Below are positions 23,151 through 31,668 of a stretch of 36,125 nt of DNA, piece after piece. A program made the position numbers and the translations under genes. Positions within the stretch are counted from its first letter, which is position 1, and the number at the start of each line of letters is the position of its first letter. This DNA is from SIG440 sp045591095 (GTDB lineage: Bacteria; Bacillota; Clostridia; Monoglobales; Monoglobaceae), in contig JAZNSF010000020.1 of NCBI GenBank assembly GCA_045591095.1, forward strand, positions 1 to 36,125. Direction: 5' to 3'. The notes beneath the pieces are model-generated. The model was not told the DNA's origin. It was given only the letters and a program-made list of their open reading frames with translations, and did not search any database.

Positions 23151-24290
23151 ATGAAAGTCGCTACAATCATCTGCGAATATAATCCGTTTCACAACGGACA
23201 TAAATTTCATATAGAAGAAACAAAGCGGCTCGCCGGCATAGATGCGGTAGTGGTTATTATGAGCGGCAATTTTGTACAGCGTGGCGAAACTGCGATTTTT
23301 GACAAAAAGCTAAGAGCCAATGCAGCTATAGCCTCTGGCGCAGACCTTTGCCTTGAGCTTCCCACCATATATTCGGCCGCATCAGCCGAGTTTTTTGCCC
23401 TTGGCGCAATCAAAACTTTAAACGCACTTGGAACTTGCGACTTTTTGTCATTTGGAGTTGAGGAAGCTTGCCTCGAAACCATACAAGAGATTGCCGGGCT
23501 TTTGGCAGAAGAAACGGGCGATTTTTCGGATTCAATCAAAAAGGAGCTTTCCTTGGGGGTATCTTACCCTAAGGCACGCGCAAATGCTGTTGCCGCATTT
23601 TTGGGGAATGACGCCAAAAACATTATGTCGTCGCCAAACAATATATTAGCGATAGAATACCTTAAGGCGCTTATCCGCACCAAAAGCCTCATTCAGCCTG
23701 TTGCGGTGCTTCGAAAAGGCGCTAACCACGACAGCCACGCGGTATCGGGTGATATTGCATCAGCATCCTTTATCCGAGATTTGATTCTTGGCGGCAAAGA
23801 CTTTTCCGCTTATATCCCCGATTCAGCAAAAGATATTTTTAAAGATGCAAAAGTTCATTCGCTAAAAAATTTGGAAAAAGCGATTTTGTGCCAGCTTTTA
23901 AAGATGCCACTTTCCGACCTTTCCGAAGTTGCAGACATAGGTGAGGGAATCGAAAACCGTATCAAAGCAAAAATCCTCACCGCCCAAACTCTCGATGAGC
24001 TTTCGGACTTAGTCAAAACCAAGCGCTACACCCACAGCCGAGTGCGAAGAATCATGCTTTCGGCGTTTTTGGGGATAAGCCGAGATGACCAAAAAAGTGA
24101 TCCGCCTTATATTCGCGTTCTTGGCTATAACGAAGTTGGTCAAAAGCTTCTTTCTTCCGCAAAGAAGAGGGCGACGTTACCAATCGTCCAAAACACTTCC
24201 CAGGTAAACAGGCTCAAAGACCGGTCAGCAAAGGATTTTTGGGAACGCGAACGCATTTTTGACAAGATTTACGAATTTACCGAATTATAA
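23151..24290 (+). CDS. tmcAL: tRNA(Met) cytidine acetate ligase (TmcAL, YlbM family)
   Basis: TmcAL uses acetate and ATP to make N4-acetylcytidine at the wobble base of elongator tRNA-Met. The 379-residue product has the nucleotidyltransferase HxGH motif in YNPFHNGHKFH (10-20) and VIMSGNFVQRGE next. LCLELPTIYSAASAEFFALG and SSPNNILAIEYLKAL are typical of the family. GAGGTAGACC precedes the ATG, and the divergent promoter covers any longer start. It lies beside pta-ackA; since the enzyme uses acetate, this is a suggestive but unproven link. Confidence 0.93.
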   Translation: MKVATIICEYNPFHNGHKFHIEETKRLAGIDAVVVIMSGNFVQRGETAIFDKKLRANAAIASGADLCLELPTIYSAASAEFFALGAIKTLNALGTCDFLSFGVEEACLETIQEIAGLLAEETGDFSDSIKKELSLGVSYPKARANAVAAFLGNDAKNIMSSPNNILAIEYLKALIRTKSLIQPVAVLRKGANHDSHAVSGDIASASFIRDLILGGKDFSAYIPDSAKDIFKDAKVHSLKNLEKAILCQLLKMPLSDLSEVADIGEGIENRIKAKILTAQTLDELSDLVKTKRYTHSRVRRIMLSAFLGISRDDQKSDPPYIRVLGYNEVGQKLLSSAKKRATLPIVQNTSQVNRLKDRSAKDFWERERIFDKIYEFTEL

Positions 24291-24324
24291 ACCAAAAATA
24301 ACCTATCCAAAAGGAGAAATGTTT

Positions 24325-25173
24325 ATGAGTAAAAACCCCGTCGTTGCAATTATGTACGACTTTGACAAAACGCTTTGCACCAACGATATGCAAAACTATA
24401 GCTTTATCCCAAGCCTCGGCATCCCGGTAGACGATTTCTGGGGAGAAGTGGACAAAGAAAAAAAAGAGCATTCTATGGATGGACTGCTTTGCTATATGTA
24501 TATGATGCTTAAAAAAGCTGGAAATAGTAATATCCCCATAAGGCGTGAGGATTTTGTCAAGCTTGGTGAAAAAATTGAGTACTTCCCTGGTGTTTTGGAA
24601 TGGTTTGAACGTATAAACGAGTACGGCAAAAACATCGGTGTTGAGATAGAACACTACGTTATTTCTTCGGGGCTTCAGGAGATAATCGAAGGTTCGGCCA
24701 TCTACAAAAACTTCAAAAAGACCTACGCCTGTGAGTTTTTGTACGACATAAACGATGTTGCCGTGTGGCCTAAAAACGTGGTAAACTTTACAACCAAGAC
24801 ACAGTTCTTGTTCCGCATAAATAAGGGCGTTCTTGACATTTCGGAGGAAAAACTGCTTAATACATATACCCCGATGGAAGAAAGACGAGTTCCGTTTAGC
24901 AATATGATTTACATAGGTGACGGGCTTACCGATGTCCCTTGTATGAAGCTTGTAAAAGAGAGCGGCGGGCAATCCATTGCCGTCTTCAAAAGACGCAGCA
25001 AAAACACAGCCGCAAAGCTTCTTAAAGAGAACCGCGTGAACTTTATTACCGAGGCAAATTACTCCGAAGGACGAGAGCTTGACACCATTGTAAAGACAAT
25101 AATCGACAAGATTGCCGTGGTTGACCGCCTAACAGAGATGAATTTAAAACATAAAAAATCCATTCAAGGGTAA
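24325..25173 (+). CDS. HAD-superfamily phosphatase
   Basis: The 282-residue product is a haloacid-dehalogenase-type phosphatase. Motif I is MYDFDKTLC with Asp12 (nucleophile) and Asp14 (acid/base), motif II is VISSG near Ser114, motif III is probably a Lys near 158, and motif IV is IGDGLTDVPC with Asp199 and Asp203. The cap between motifs I and II resembles the SerB-like group. The substrate is unknown. AGGAG precedes two in-frame ATGs; I prefer the second at 24325 for its 10-base spacing, over 24319. It lies 34 bases after tmcAL and probably shares its transcript. Confidence 0.85.
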   Translation: MSKNPVVAIMYDFDKTLCTNDMQNYSFIPSLGIPVDDFWGEVDKEKKEHSMDGLLCYMYMMLKKAGNSNIPIRREDFVKLGEKIEYFPGVLEWFERINEYGKNIGVEIEHYVISSGLQEIIEGSAIYKNFKKTYACEFLYDINDVAVWPKNVVNFTTKTQFLFRINKGVLDISEEKLLNTYTPMEERRVPFSNMIYIGDGLTDVPCMKLVKESGGQSIAVFKRRSKNTAAKLLKENRVNFITEANYSEGRELDTIVKTIIDKIAVVDRLTEMNLKHKKSIQG

Positions 25174-25181
25174 TTTTGCTC

Positions 25182-25210
25182 TTGAATAGTTGTAAAGTGT
25201 ATGGTATAAT
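25182..25210 (+). promoter_or_regulatory. Promoter of the coiled-coil membrane protein gene
   Basis: TTGAAT and TATAAT are 17 bases apart. An ATTCAAG/CTTGAAT hairpin that begins in the end of the HAD gene overlaps the -35 box. Confidence 0.75.
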
Positions 25211-25252
25211 TATTAAAATGTTTATATATAAATACGGAGGCTGTATGCGATT

Positions 25253-25759
25253 ATGAAAAACAATTCAAAGCTTTCATTAAAAACCAAGAAAATTTTAGCA
25301 GGCATCGGGATTGCATTTGGTACAGTTGCTACCTTTCTTGTATCGTTTGTCCTTTCCTTCAGCCTTATTGTAAATCCCATAAACCTCTTTACTTTTAACG
25401 ACAGCGATACAATTAAAGAGAATGAGGAACTTAAAGAAAAGGTCCAGACCTTAAACGACGAAATAGAGCACCTAAGCGCATCAGTTGATAAGTACAAAGC
25501 ATCTGCCCAAAGTGTATCGATACCTGTTGTTACTACCCCTTCAAACGAGGAGCCTCAGCAGACCCCGGATTCATCCGACAGCGATTTACAATCATCGACT
25601 TCGTCAAGCGCTCAAAACCAAAATGGTTCTACTGAAACAAGCGAAGAAATCAAAGGCGAATCCGAAACTAAATTTTCACCCGAAACCGTAACGGGCACCG
25701 CCGAAAAAACACCCGAAGACATAGAGGAGCCTATTACAGTTATTGATATTTCAGAATAG
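25253..25759 (+). CDS. Membrane-anchored coiled-coil protein with acidic tail
   Basis: I do not recognise this 168-residue protein. A basic N-terminus (1-13) leads into one membrane segment (about 14-40). Residues 54-86 form a short coiled coil (KENEELKEKVQTLNDEIEHL). The rest is low-complexity and rich in Ser, Thr, Glu, Pro and Gln, ending in acidic IDISE. The tail is probably outside the cell and may span the wall, giving a DivIC-like or spacer architecture. The GGAGG at 25236-25240 is 12 bases from the ATG, and a four-codon frame (ATG CGA TTA TGA) starts at 25244 and overlaps it, so the start may be controlled. Confidence 0.65.
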   Translation: MKNNSKLSLKTKKILAGIGIAFGTVATFLVSFVLSFSLIVNPINLFTFNDSDTIKENEELKEKVQTLNDEIEHLSASVDKYKASAQSVSIPVVTTPSNEEPQQTPDSSDSDLQSSTSSSAQNQNGSTETSEEIKGESETKFSPETVTGTAEKTPEDIEEPITVIDISE

Positions 25760-25802
25760 TAAAAATATTTCTAATATATAATTTAATCGGAGGATAACCA
25801 AT

Positions 25803-26507
25803 ATGCCAGTAAAATACAAAAGAGTAATGCTTAAAATCAGCGGCGAGGCATTGGCGGGTGAAAAAGGCTTTGGTCTTGACTCATCTACTGTAACCAGCAT
25901 TGCCGCAAAAATCAAAGAATGTGCCGACCTTGGCTGCGAAATCGCAATTGTTGTAGGCGGCGGAAACTTCTGGAGAGGCAGAACAGGCGAGGGTATGGAC
26001 CGAAGCCGCGCCGACCACATGGGTATGCTTGCAACCGTAATCAACTCGCTTGCACTGCTTGATGCACTCGAGCAGCAGGGCGTCCAGGCAAGAGTCCAGA
26101 CCGCAATCGAAATGCGCCAGATTGCCGAGCCTTACATAAGGCTAAAGGCTATGCGTCACTTGGAAAAAGGTAGGGTTGTAATATTTGCCTGCGGCACAGG
26201 CAATCCCTTCTTCTCGACCGACACAACAGCTGCTCTTCGTGCAGCCGAAATTGATGCTGAAATAATTCTTCTTGCGAAAAAGGTGGATGCGGTTTATGAC
26301 AGCGACCCGCATATAAACCCCAATGCAGTAAAGTTTGATTCGCTCAGCTATATAGATGTTTTAAACCGTGGCCTTGGCGTTATGGATTCCACCGCAACAT
26401 CTCTTTGTATGGATAATAATATTCCGATTCTGGTATTTGGTCTTAATGACCCCGAAAATATAAAACGTGCTGTTATGGGCGAAGAAATCGGTACAATTGT
26501 AAAATAG
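25803..26507 (+). CDS. pyrH: UMP kinase
   Basis: PyrH phosphorylates UMP to UDP and belongs to the amino acid kinase fold. The 234-residue product has LKISGEAL (10-17), the GGGNFWRG loop (52-59), DHMGMLATVIN (71-81) and the C-terminal VMDSTATSLC block. Length is normal. GGAGG lies 9 bases ahead of the ATG. It starts the pyrH-frr-uppS-cdsA-dxr-rseP series, an order widely kept in bacteria (with tsf upstream in many, absent here). Confidence 0.97.
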   Translation: MPVKYKRVMLKISGEALAGEKGFGLDSSTVTSIAAKIKECADLGCEIAIVVGGGNFWRGRTGEGMDRSRADHMGMLATVINSLALLDALEQQGVQARVQTAIEMRQIAEPYIRLKAMRHLEKGRVVIFACGTGNPFFSTDTTAALRAAEIDAEIILLAKKVDAVYDSDPHINPNAVKFDSLSYIDVLNRGLGVMDSTATSLCMDNNIPILVFGLNDPENIKRAVMGEEIGTIVK

Positions 26508-26534
26508 ATTATTTTAGTGAAAGGTGAAAATCTT

Positions 26535-27077
26535 ATGAAAAACACAGAAACAAGAATGGAAAAAGCAATCCAGGCACTTGAAAACGATCTTGCAACAATC
26601 CGTGCAGGACGTGCAAATCCAGCAATTCTTGACAAAGTTACGGTTGAATATTATGGTGTTCCCACACCTATTCAGCAGGTAGGAACAGTTGCAGTTCCCG
26701 AGGCACGTACAATCACAATTCAGCCCTGGGATGCATCAATCCTTGGGGATATCGAAAAAGGTATTCTCAAAGCAGATATCGGTATTACCCCCAACAACGA
26801 CGGCAAAATGATAAGACTCAACTTCCCTCCCCTTACCGAGGAACGCAGAAAAGAACTTGTTAAAGGCGTTTCAAAGCGTGGTGAAGAATGTAAAGTTGCT
26901 ATCCGCAACGTAAGACGCGATTCGCTCGAAGCTTTCAAAAAGCAAAAGAAGGATGGCGAAATCACTGAGGACGATTTAAAAGATCTCGAAACAAAGGTTC
27001 AGAAAATGACCGACAAATTTATCGCATCTGTTGACACCATTATTTCCGCTAAGGAAAAAGAAATCCTCGAGGTATAG
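26535..27077 (+). CDS. frr: Ribosome recycling factor
   Basis: RRF splits post-termination ribosomes together with EF-G. The 180-residue product has the conserved TIRAGRANPAILD (21-33), VPEARTITIQPWD and PPLTEERRKELVK blocks and the C-terminal long helix. I chose the ATG at 26535 with AAAGGTG ahead; an in-frame GTG 18 bases earlier sits on the ribosome binding site and is unlikely. It follows pyrH by 27 bases. Confidence 0.97.
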   Translation: MKNTETRMEKAIQALENDLATIRAGRANPAILDKVTVEYYGVPTPIQQVGTVAVPEARTITIQPWDASILGDIEKGILKADIGITPNNDGKMIRLNFPPLTEERRKELVKGVSKRGEECKVAIRNVRRDSLEAFKKQKKDGEITEDDLKDLETKVQKMTDKFIASVDTIISAKEKEILEV

Positions 27078-27081
27078 CCTT

Positions 27082-27822
27082 ATGCTGTTTAAGAAAAAAG
27101 AGAGGTTCGCTGTCCTTGACCCCCAGAATATCCCCCAGCACATAGGGATAATAATGGACGGCAACGGCAGATGGGCCGCAAAACGCGGGCTTCCCCGAAG
27201 TGCCGGGCATCGCATGGGCGCCGAAACACTAAAAAAGATTGTTAAATATTGTGACAAAATCGGTGTCAAAAGTGTGACGGCATATGCCTTTTCTACCGAA
27301 AACTGGAACCGTCCTCAAAAAGAAGTGGACGCTTTAATGGACCTGCTTTATATGTATCTTCAGCAGGTGGAGGAGCAATTTGGCGGCACCAACGTTATAC
27401 TTAAAGTCATTGGCGACCAGACGCCTCTTTCGGACAAAATAAAAGAGGCCATCAAGTATGCCGAGGACTACACCAAGGACAACACCGGCCTTATGCTAAA
27501 CGTGGCACTCAACTATGGCGGCAGAGCCGAAATTTTGGAAGCCACGAAAATAGCAGCCAAAGCGCTTAGCGAGGGCAAAATTTCCGAAGCCCACATTACC
27601 GAGGACTATTTTTCGGGTCTTATGTATACCAAGAATGCACCCGAGGTGGACCTTATCATCCGTCCCAGTGGCGAGCTGAGGCTTTCAAACTTTATGCTTT
27701 GGCAGGCAGCTTATGCCGAGTTTTGGTTTGACGAAATCAACTGGCCCGATTTTTCGGAAAAAGATATGGAGCGCGCAATAATTGCCTACCAGGCGAGAAA
27801 CCGCAGATTTGGAAAAATCTGA
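27082..27822 (+). CDS. uppS: Isoprenyl transferase (undecaprenyl diphosphate synthase)
   Basis: UppS extends farnesyl diphosphate with isopentenyl diphosphate in cis to the C55 lipid carrier for wall and glycan synthesis. The 246-residue product has HIGIIMDGNGRWA (20-32) with catalytic Asp26, AFSTENWNRP, and the C-terminal RPSGELRLSNF block for diphosphate binding. One change from most family members is VD-LIIRPSGELRLSNFMLWQ, still a fully normal motif. GAGGT precedes the ATG, four bases after the frr stop. It supplies the carrier used by the WecG/TagA-like enzyme and by RodA substrates. Confidence 0.96.
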   Translation: MLFKKKERFAVLDPQNIPQHIGIIMDGNGRWAAKRGLPRSAGHRMGAETLKKIVKYCDKIGVKSVTAYAFSTENWNRPQKEVDALMDLLYMYLQQVEEQFGGTNVILKVIGDQTPLSDKIKEAIKYAEDYTKDNTGLMLNVALNYGGRAEILEATKIAAKALSEGKISEAHITEDYFSGLMYTKNAPEVDLIIRPSGELRLSNFMLWQAAYAEFWFDEINWPDFSEKDMERAIIAYQARNRRFGKI

Positions 27823-27870
27823 GATTTAGGCGGATTTTAAATCCGCCTATTTTAAGTACGGAGGAAAAAT

Positions 27871-28671
27871 ATGAAAACAAGAATTATAACAGGTCTCATC
27901 CTTATTCCGCTTTTGGTGTGGGTTCTGCTTTCAAACGTCTATATTGTTTCGGCGGCAGTAACTATTGTTTCACTTATTGGCCTTTATGAATTTTTTAAGG
28001 CTACCGGGCTAAAAGCAAACAAATGCCTTCCTGTTGTTGGTTTTGCTGCGGCAATATTGATTTGTCTAAGAACATATATTCCGATGCCGCTTTATATGCC
28101 GCTTTTCTACTCGGGTCTTATTTTGGTGTTTTGTATAATGCTCAAGTGCCATAAATCGGCCAGTGTAAATGAGGCAGGGCTTCTGATTTTTAGCCTTATT
28201 TATATTCCGTTTCTGCTTTCGACTTTGATTGATATTAAAGGTCTTCAAAACGGAAATCTCGTTTTGTGGTTTGTATTTATCGGCGCCTTTGCAACCGATA
28301 CTTTTGCTTATTTCACCGGTGTATTTTTAGGCAAGCACAAGCTTTGCCCCGAGATAAGTCCCAAAAAAACAATCGAAGGCTCAATCGGTGGAACGGTCGG
28401 ATGCATCGTTTTGCTTATCCTCTACGGACTTTTACTTGAAAATATTTTCACAATGGATATAAATTATATAAAGCTTGGCATTTTGGGGCTTGTTATTTCG
28501 ACTGTTTCGCAAATCGGCGACCTTACTGCATCCATTATCAAGCGTAAATACAATATTAAGGACTATGGCAGTCTGTTCCCCGGCCACGGCGGAATTTTGG
28601 ACAGGCTTGACAGCGTAATTGCTACCGCACCTTTGGTTTATATTTATGTTACGACCATAGGCCTTGGATAA
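27871..28671 (+). CDS. cdsA: Phosphatidate cytidylyltransferase
   Basis: CdsA makes CDP-diacylglycerol, the precursor of all phospholipids. The 266-residue integral membrane protein has about eight hydrophobic segments. The family signature near the C-terminus is intact: the SxxxRK-like IIKRKYNIKD followed by PGHGGILDRLDS. SPKKTIEGSIGG in the middle is the other conserved block. GGAGG lies 7 bases ahead of the ATG. It follows uppS by 48 bases that contain a short GGCGGATTT/AAATCCGCC inverted repeat. Confidence 0.95.
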   Translation: MKTRIITGLILIPLLVWVLLSNVYIVSAAVTIVSLIGLYEFFKATGLKANKCLPVVGFAAAILICLRTYIPMPLYMPLFYSGLILVFCIMLKCHKSASVNEAGLLIFSLIYIPFLLSTLIDIKGLQNGNLVLWFVFIGAFATDTFAYFTGVFLGKHKLCPEISPKKTIEGSIGGTVGCIVLLILYGLLLENIFTMDINYIKLGILGLVISTVSQIGDLTASIIKRKYNIKDYGSLFPGHGGILDRLDSVIATAPLVYIYVTTIGLG

Positions 28672-28687
28672 ATTGAGGAAAATTTTT

Positions 28688-29827
28688 ATGAACGTTTCAA
28701 TACTTGGTTCAACAGGTTCTATCGGAACACAAGCGCTTGAAGTTGTCAGCGATTTAAAAGGAATAAAAGATATAAACGTGGTTGCAATCACAGGTAATTC
28801 CAATGTAGACTTACTTGAAAAGCAAGCACGTAGGTACTCTCCAAAGCTCACTGTAGTTGCAGATGAGTCTAAATATCTATGTCTCAAAGAGAGACTGGCT
28901 GATGTCCCGACCACCGTTTTATGCGGTGAGGAAGGTCTCTCGGAAGCGGCAACTCTTGACGAATGCGAGATGGTGCTTTCTTCAATTGTCGGTTTTGCAG
29001 GGCTTGTCCCGACTATGAGTGCCATCAAGGCAGGCAAGGATATCGCCCTTGCCAACAAAGAGACTCTGGTAACCGCGGGCGCGCTCTTTACCGACGCAGT
29101 AAAAGAGCATAATGTGCGTTTAATCCCTGTCGACAGCGAACACTCAGCAATCTTTCAATCCCTCCGGGGCGGCAAAGAAAACGAGGTCCGCAAAATTTTG
29201 CTTACAGCATCAGGCGGTCCGTTTTTTGGCAAAACCCGTGCTGAGCTTAAAAATGTAAAAAAAGAACAGGCACTTAAGCACCCGAACTGGTCTATGGGCG
29301 CAAAAATCACAATTGACAGCGCAACACTTATGAACAAAGGCCTCGAGGTTTTGGAAGCAAAGTGGCTTTTTGGGGTCGAGCTTAGTAATATTGAGGTAGT
29401 TGTCCACCGCGAAAGCATAATCCATTCGATGGTAGAATTTTGTGATAAAAGCATTATCGCTCAGCTCTCACTGCCATCAATGAAGCATCCGATTCAGTAT
29501 GCTTTCACCTACCCTGACCGTTTACCCTCGCCCGATAAAAGCATTGACTTTTCCGAAATTGCAAGTATGACCTTTGCAAAGCCCGATGAAGAAACTTTCC
29601 GCTGTCTCGCACTTGCAAAAAAGGCGGGGCAGATGGGCGGTGTTATGCCCACTATTCTTAATGCCGCAAACGAGATTGCTGTTTCGAAGTTTTTAAAGGA
29701 CGAAATTTCGTTTTTGGGAATTGCGGAATATGTAGAAGATATTATGAGTAAATATAAGAATAAATCAAACCCCACGCTTTTGGATATAATAGAAACCGAC
29801 AGACTCATAAGAAAGGAATGTATCTGA
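28688..29827 (+). CDS. dxr: 1-deoxy-D-xylulose 5-phosphate reductoisomerase
   Basis: Dxr commits DXP to the MEP route for isoprenoids. The 379-residue product has the NADPH loop GSTGSIG (7-13), the metal ligands Asp149 and Glu151 in PVDSEHSAIFQ, and the MNKGLEVLEA motif (215-224) with Lys217 and Glu220. A GAGG site precedes the ATG at 28688. Its presence indicates isoprenoids are made by the MEP route, feeding UppS three genes upstream. The last codons AAGGAA act as ribosome binding site for rseP. Confidence 0.97.
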   Translation: MNVSILGSTGSIGTQALEVVSDLKGIKDINVVAITGNSNVDLLEKQARRYSPKLTVVADESKYLCLKERLADVPTTVLCGEEGLSEAATLDECEMVLSSIVGFAGLVPTMSAIKAGKDIALANKETLVTAGALFTDAVKEHNVRLIPVDSEHSAIFQSLRGGKENEVRKILLTASGGPFFGKTRAELKNVKKEQALKHPNWSMGAKITIDSATLMNKGLEVLEAKWLFGVELSNIEVVVHRESIIHSMVEFCDKSIIAQLSLPSMKHPIQYAFTYPDRLPSPDKSIDFSEIASMTFAKPDEETFRCLALAKKAGQMGGVMPTILNAANEIAVSKFLKDEISFLGIAEYVEDIMSKYKNKSNPTLLDIIETDRLIRKECI

Positions 29828-30861
29828 TGATTTGGACCGTGCTTTTTGCACTTTTAATATTCTCGCTTATAGTTTTTGTGCACGAGCTTGGCCACTTTCT
29901 GGCGGCGCGTGTTTTTGGGGTAACTGTTCACGAATTTGCAATCGGCATGGGCCCGCAAATTTTTTCTAAATCGAAAAACGGCACCAAATACTCTATAAGG
30001 ATAATACCAATTGGTGGTTTTTGCAGTATGGAGGGTGAAAACGAACAAAGTGAATCAAAGGGGTCGTTCTCCTCAAAAGCCTGGTATAAAAAATTTGTCA
30101 TTCTTTCAGCAGGCGCTTTTATGAATATAGTCCTGGGATTCATTATTTCGGTAATTTTTACCGTATTTTCCACTTATCAGACCGGCATGCCCACAACTAC
30201 AGTCGACCAAGTGATGGAAACTTCGCCTCTTCATGGATTTTTGCAGCAAGGGGACAAAGTTGTTTCGGTCAATGGCAGTCGAGCAAACATAAAAAAAGAT
30301 ATCGATTTTGCTATGCAAAAATGTGGCGGAAACACTTGCGAAATCGTAATTTTACGAAATGGCGAAAAGCTTTCAAAAACCTTTGCTCCTCTTACCACAC
30401 AATATACCGACGGAACGCCTGCATACCTTATTGGGTTTGTTCCCAAAGTAGAAAAGGCTAATCTTTTAAATGTGCTAAAAGAGGCTTTCTATCAAACAAT
30501 ATGGATGGGAAAACTGGTATTTGTTTCACTTGGAATGCTGATACGCGGTCAAGCTAAGCTTTCTCAGGTTTCGGGCCCTGTAGGCGTAGTTGACGCTATG
30601 AACACCCAGGCACAAACAGGTGGATTTGTTGCGCTTTTGTACCTTGCCGGATTTATTTCGGTAAATATTGGCATAATGAACCTTCTTCCAATACCCGCTC
30701 TTGACGGTGGCAGAATATTTTTTGTGCTTGTCGAAGCTTTAAGGCGAAAGCCCATTCCTCCCGAAAAAGAGGGCATTGTCCATTTTGTTGGCCTGATTTT
30801 TCTGATAGCAATTATGGTCTTTGCGACCTGGAACGATATAGTGCGGTTGATTTCGGGATAA
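29827..30861 (+). CDS. rseP: RseP-type site-2 intramembrane metalloprotease
   Basis: The family (RasP in Bacillus) cuts anti-sigma factors and signal peptide remnants inside the membrane. The 344-residue product has the zinc motif HELGH (19-23) in the first membrane helix, one PDZ domain (about 115-195), and the third ligand in IPALDGGR (289-296), with four hydrophobic segments in total. The gene start overlaps the dxr stop (TGATG). I chose ATG 29827 for its 8-base distance from AAGGAA over the ATG at 29818. It ends the conserved block; ispG and polC, which often follow in Firmicutes, are absent. Confidence 0.95.
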   Translation: MIWTVLFALLIFSLIVFVHELGHFLAARVFGVTVHEFAIGMGPQIFSKSKNGTKYSIRIIPIGGFCSMEGENEQSESKGSFSSKAWYKKFVILSAGAFMNIVLGFIISVIFTVFSTYQTGMPTTTVDQVMETSPLHGFLQQGDKVVSVNGSRANIKKDIDFAMQKCGGNTCEIVILRNGEKLSKTFAPLTTQYTDGTPAYLIGFVPKVEKANLLNVLKEAFYQTIWMGKLVFVSLGMLIRGQAKLSQVSGPVGVVDAMNTQAQTGGFVALLYLAGFISVNIGIMNLLPIPALDGGRIFFVLVEALRRKPIPPEKEGIVHFVGLIFLIAIMVFATWNDIVRLISG

Positions 30862-30873
30862 CTTAAATTATGT

Positions 30874-30907
30874 AAAAGAGTCTGGCCTTAAAGCCAGACT
30901 CTTTTTT
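30874..30907. terminator. Terminator of the pyrH-rseP block
   Basis: AAAAGAGTCTGGC and GCCAGACTCTTTT form a perfect 13-pair stem around CTTAAA with T6 after. The A-run ahead of it lets it also end the DUF1540 transcript from the other side. Confidence 0.92.
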
Positions 30908-30918
30908 GTTTTTCTTTA

Positions 30919-31074
30919 TTACTTCTTTTCGTAGCTCTTACAAAAATGAGGAATCGAGATAGAATCTGCACTTGTCTTTTCGTGACTTACCTCAATCTTG
31001 TCAAGCTTACACTTGTTACCCTCCACATGGTACATGCATTCGTTTACGTTGCACAATACTCCACAATTTTCCAT
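30919..31074 (-). CDS. DUF1540 small Cys-rich protein
   Basis: The 51-residue product is one DUF1540 domain, a family of small Cys-rich proteins common in Clostridia and Bacilli with no proven function. The order is CGVLCNVNECMYHVEGNKC (residues 4-22), LDKIEV, and PHFCKSYEKK at the end. The cysteine layout suggests metal binding. I chose the ATG at 31074 because GGAGGTGA lies 8 bases upstream; the frame is open further back but covers the promoter. It is a single gene divergent from gtrA. Confidence 0.88.
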   Translation of the reverse strand: MENCGVLCNVNECMYHVEGNKCKLDKIEVSHEKTSADSISIPHFCKSYEKK

Positions 31075-31128
31075 AAGTCTTTCACCTCCATAATTTTTTA
31101 CAAATATATTTTCCCCGTTTTCGCTAAA

Positions 31129-31156
31129 AATATAATCGTTATAAAAGATTTGACAA
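31129..31156 (-). promoter_or_regulatory. Promoter of the DUF1540 gene
   Basis: TTGTCA and TATATT are 16 bases apart on the minus strand. The -35 box shares bases with the -35 box of the divergent gtrA promoter (31150-31155), so the two cannot be bound by polymerase at once. Confidence 0.6.
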
Positions 31157-31178
31157 ATTTTAATTTTCAATATAAAAT
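31150..31178 (+). promoter_or_regulatory. Promoter of the gtrA-family gene
   Basis: TTGACA (31150-31155) and TAAAAT (31173-31178) are 17 bases apart, about 38 bases ahead of the likely GTG start. Confidence 0.75.
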
Positions 31179-31216
31179 TAAACCAAGGTCTTACAAAAAA
31201 GGCGGTGACTTTTGCG

Positions 31217-31618
31217 GTGCTGAAAAAATTATTTAAGAAAAATATAGTAAGATTTTCTTGCTCTTCTTTTGTGTCTTTTCTGGTTGACTATGGGGTATAC
31301 AGTCTTGTTATGTCTCTTTTATCTCACAAAGTCCTGGTTTCGACCATTACTATAGCAAATATTTTGGCGCGAATCGTCAGTTCGTCGCTTAACTTTACAA
31401 TAAATCGCTTTTTAGTCTTTGAAAGTCACAAACGCATTTCAAAAGCTGCTCTGCAATTTTTCAGCTTGGCCGCATTTGTCCTTTTTTGCAACAGCCTGAT
31501 TCTAAACTTTTTAACTCATATTTTAGACATTAACCATTACATCGCTAAAATCATCACTGAGCTATGCTTTTTTTCTCTTAACTTTTGCGTACAAAGGTTT
31601 GTTATTTTTAAAAAGTAG
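31217..31618 (+). CDS. GtrA-family membrane protein
   Basis: GtrA proteins have four membrane helices and are thought to help move undecaprenyl-linked sugars across the membrane. The 133-residue product has helices near 12-32, 36-60, 75-98 and 105-127. The family pattern FxxVSFLVDYGVYSLV, then NFTINRFLVF in the middle and LNFCVQRFVIFKK at the end, is intact. The start is uncertain: GGCGGTGA resembles a GGAGGTGA site and is 9 bases from the GTG at 31217, while the GTG at 31205 lies inside it. No glycosyltransferase partner is adjacent. Confidence 0.88.
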   Translation: MLKKLFKKNIVRFSCSSFVSFLVDYGVYSLVMSLLSHKVLVSTITIANILARIVSSSLNFTINRFLVFESHKRISKAALQFFSLAAFVLFCNSLILNFLTHILDINHYIAKIITELCFFSLNFCVQRFVIFKK

Positions 31619-31626
31619 TTTTGGTT

Positions 31627-31662
31627 AAAATAAAGCCCCCATTGTTATGGGGGCTTTATTTT
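31627..31662. terminator. Bidirectional terminator between gtrA and the Cys-rich gene
   Basis: AAAATAAAGCCCCCAT and its inverse form a perfect 16-pair stem around TGTT. It serves both convergent genes. Confidence 0.93.
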
Positions 31663-31668
31663 AATTTA

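Noticed and set aside
25162..25187. ATTCAAG/CTTGAAT hairpin as terminator of the HAD gene
   Set aside because: It has no T-run and overlaps the -35 box of the next promoter.
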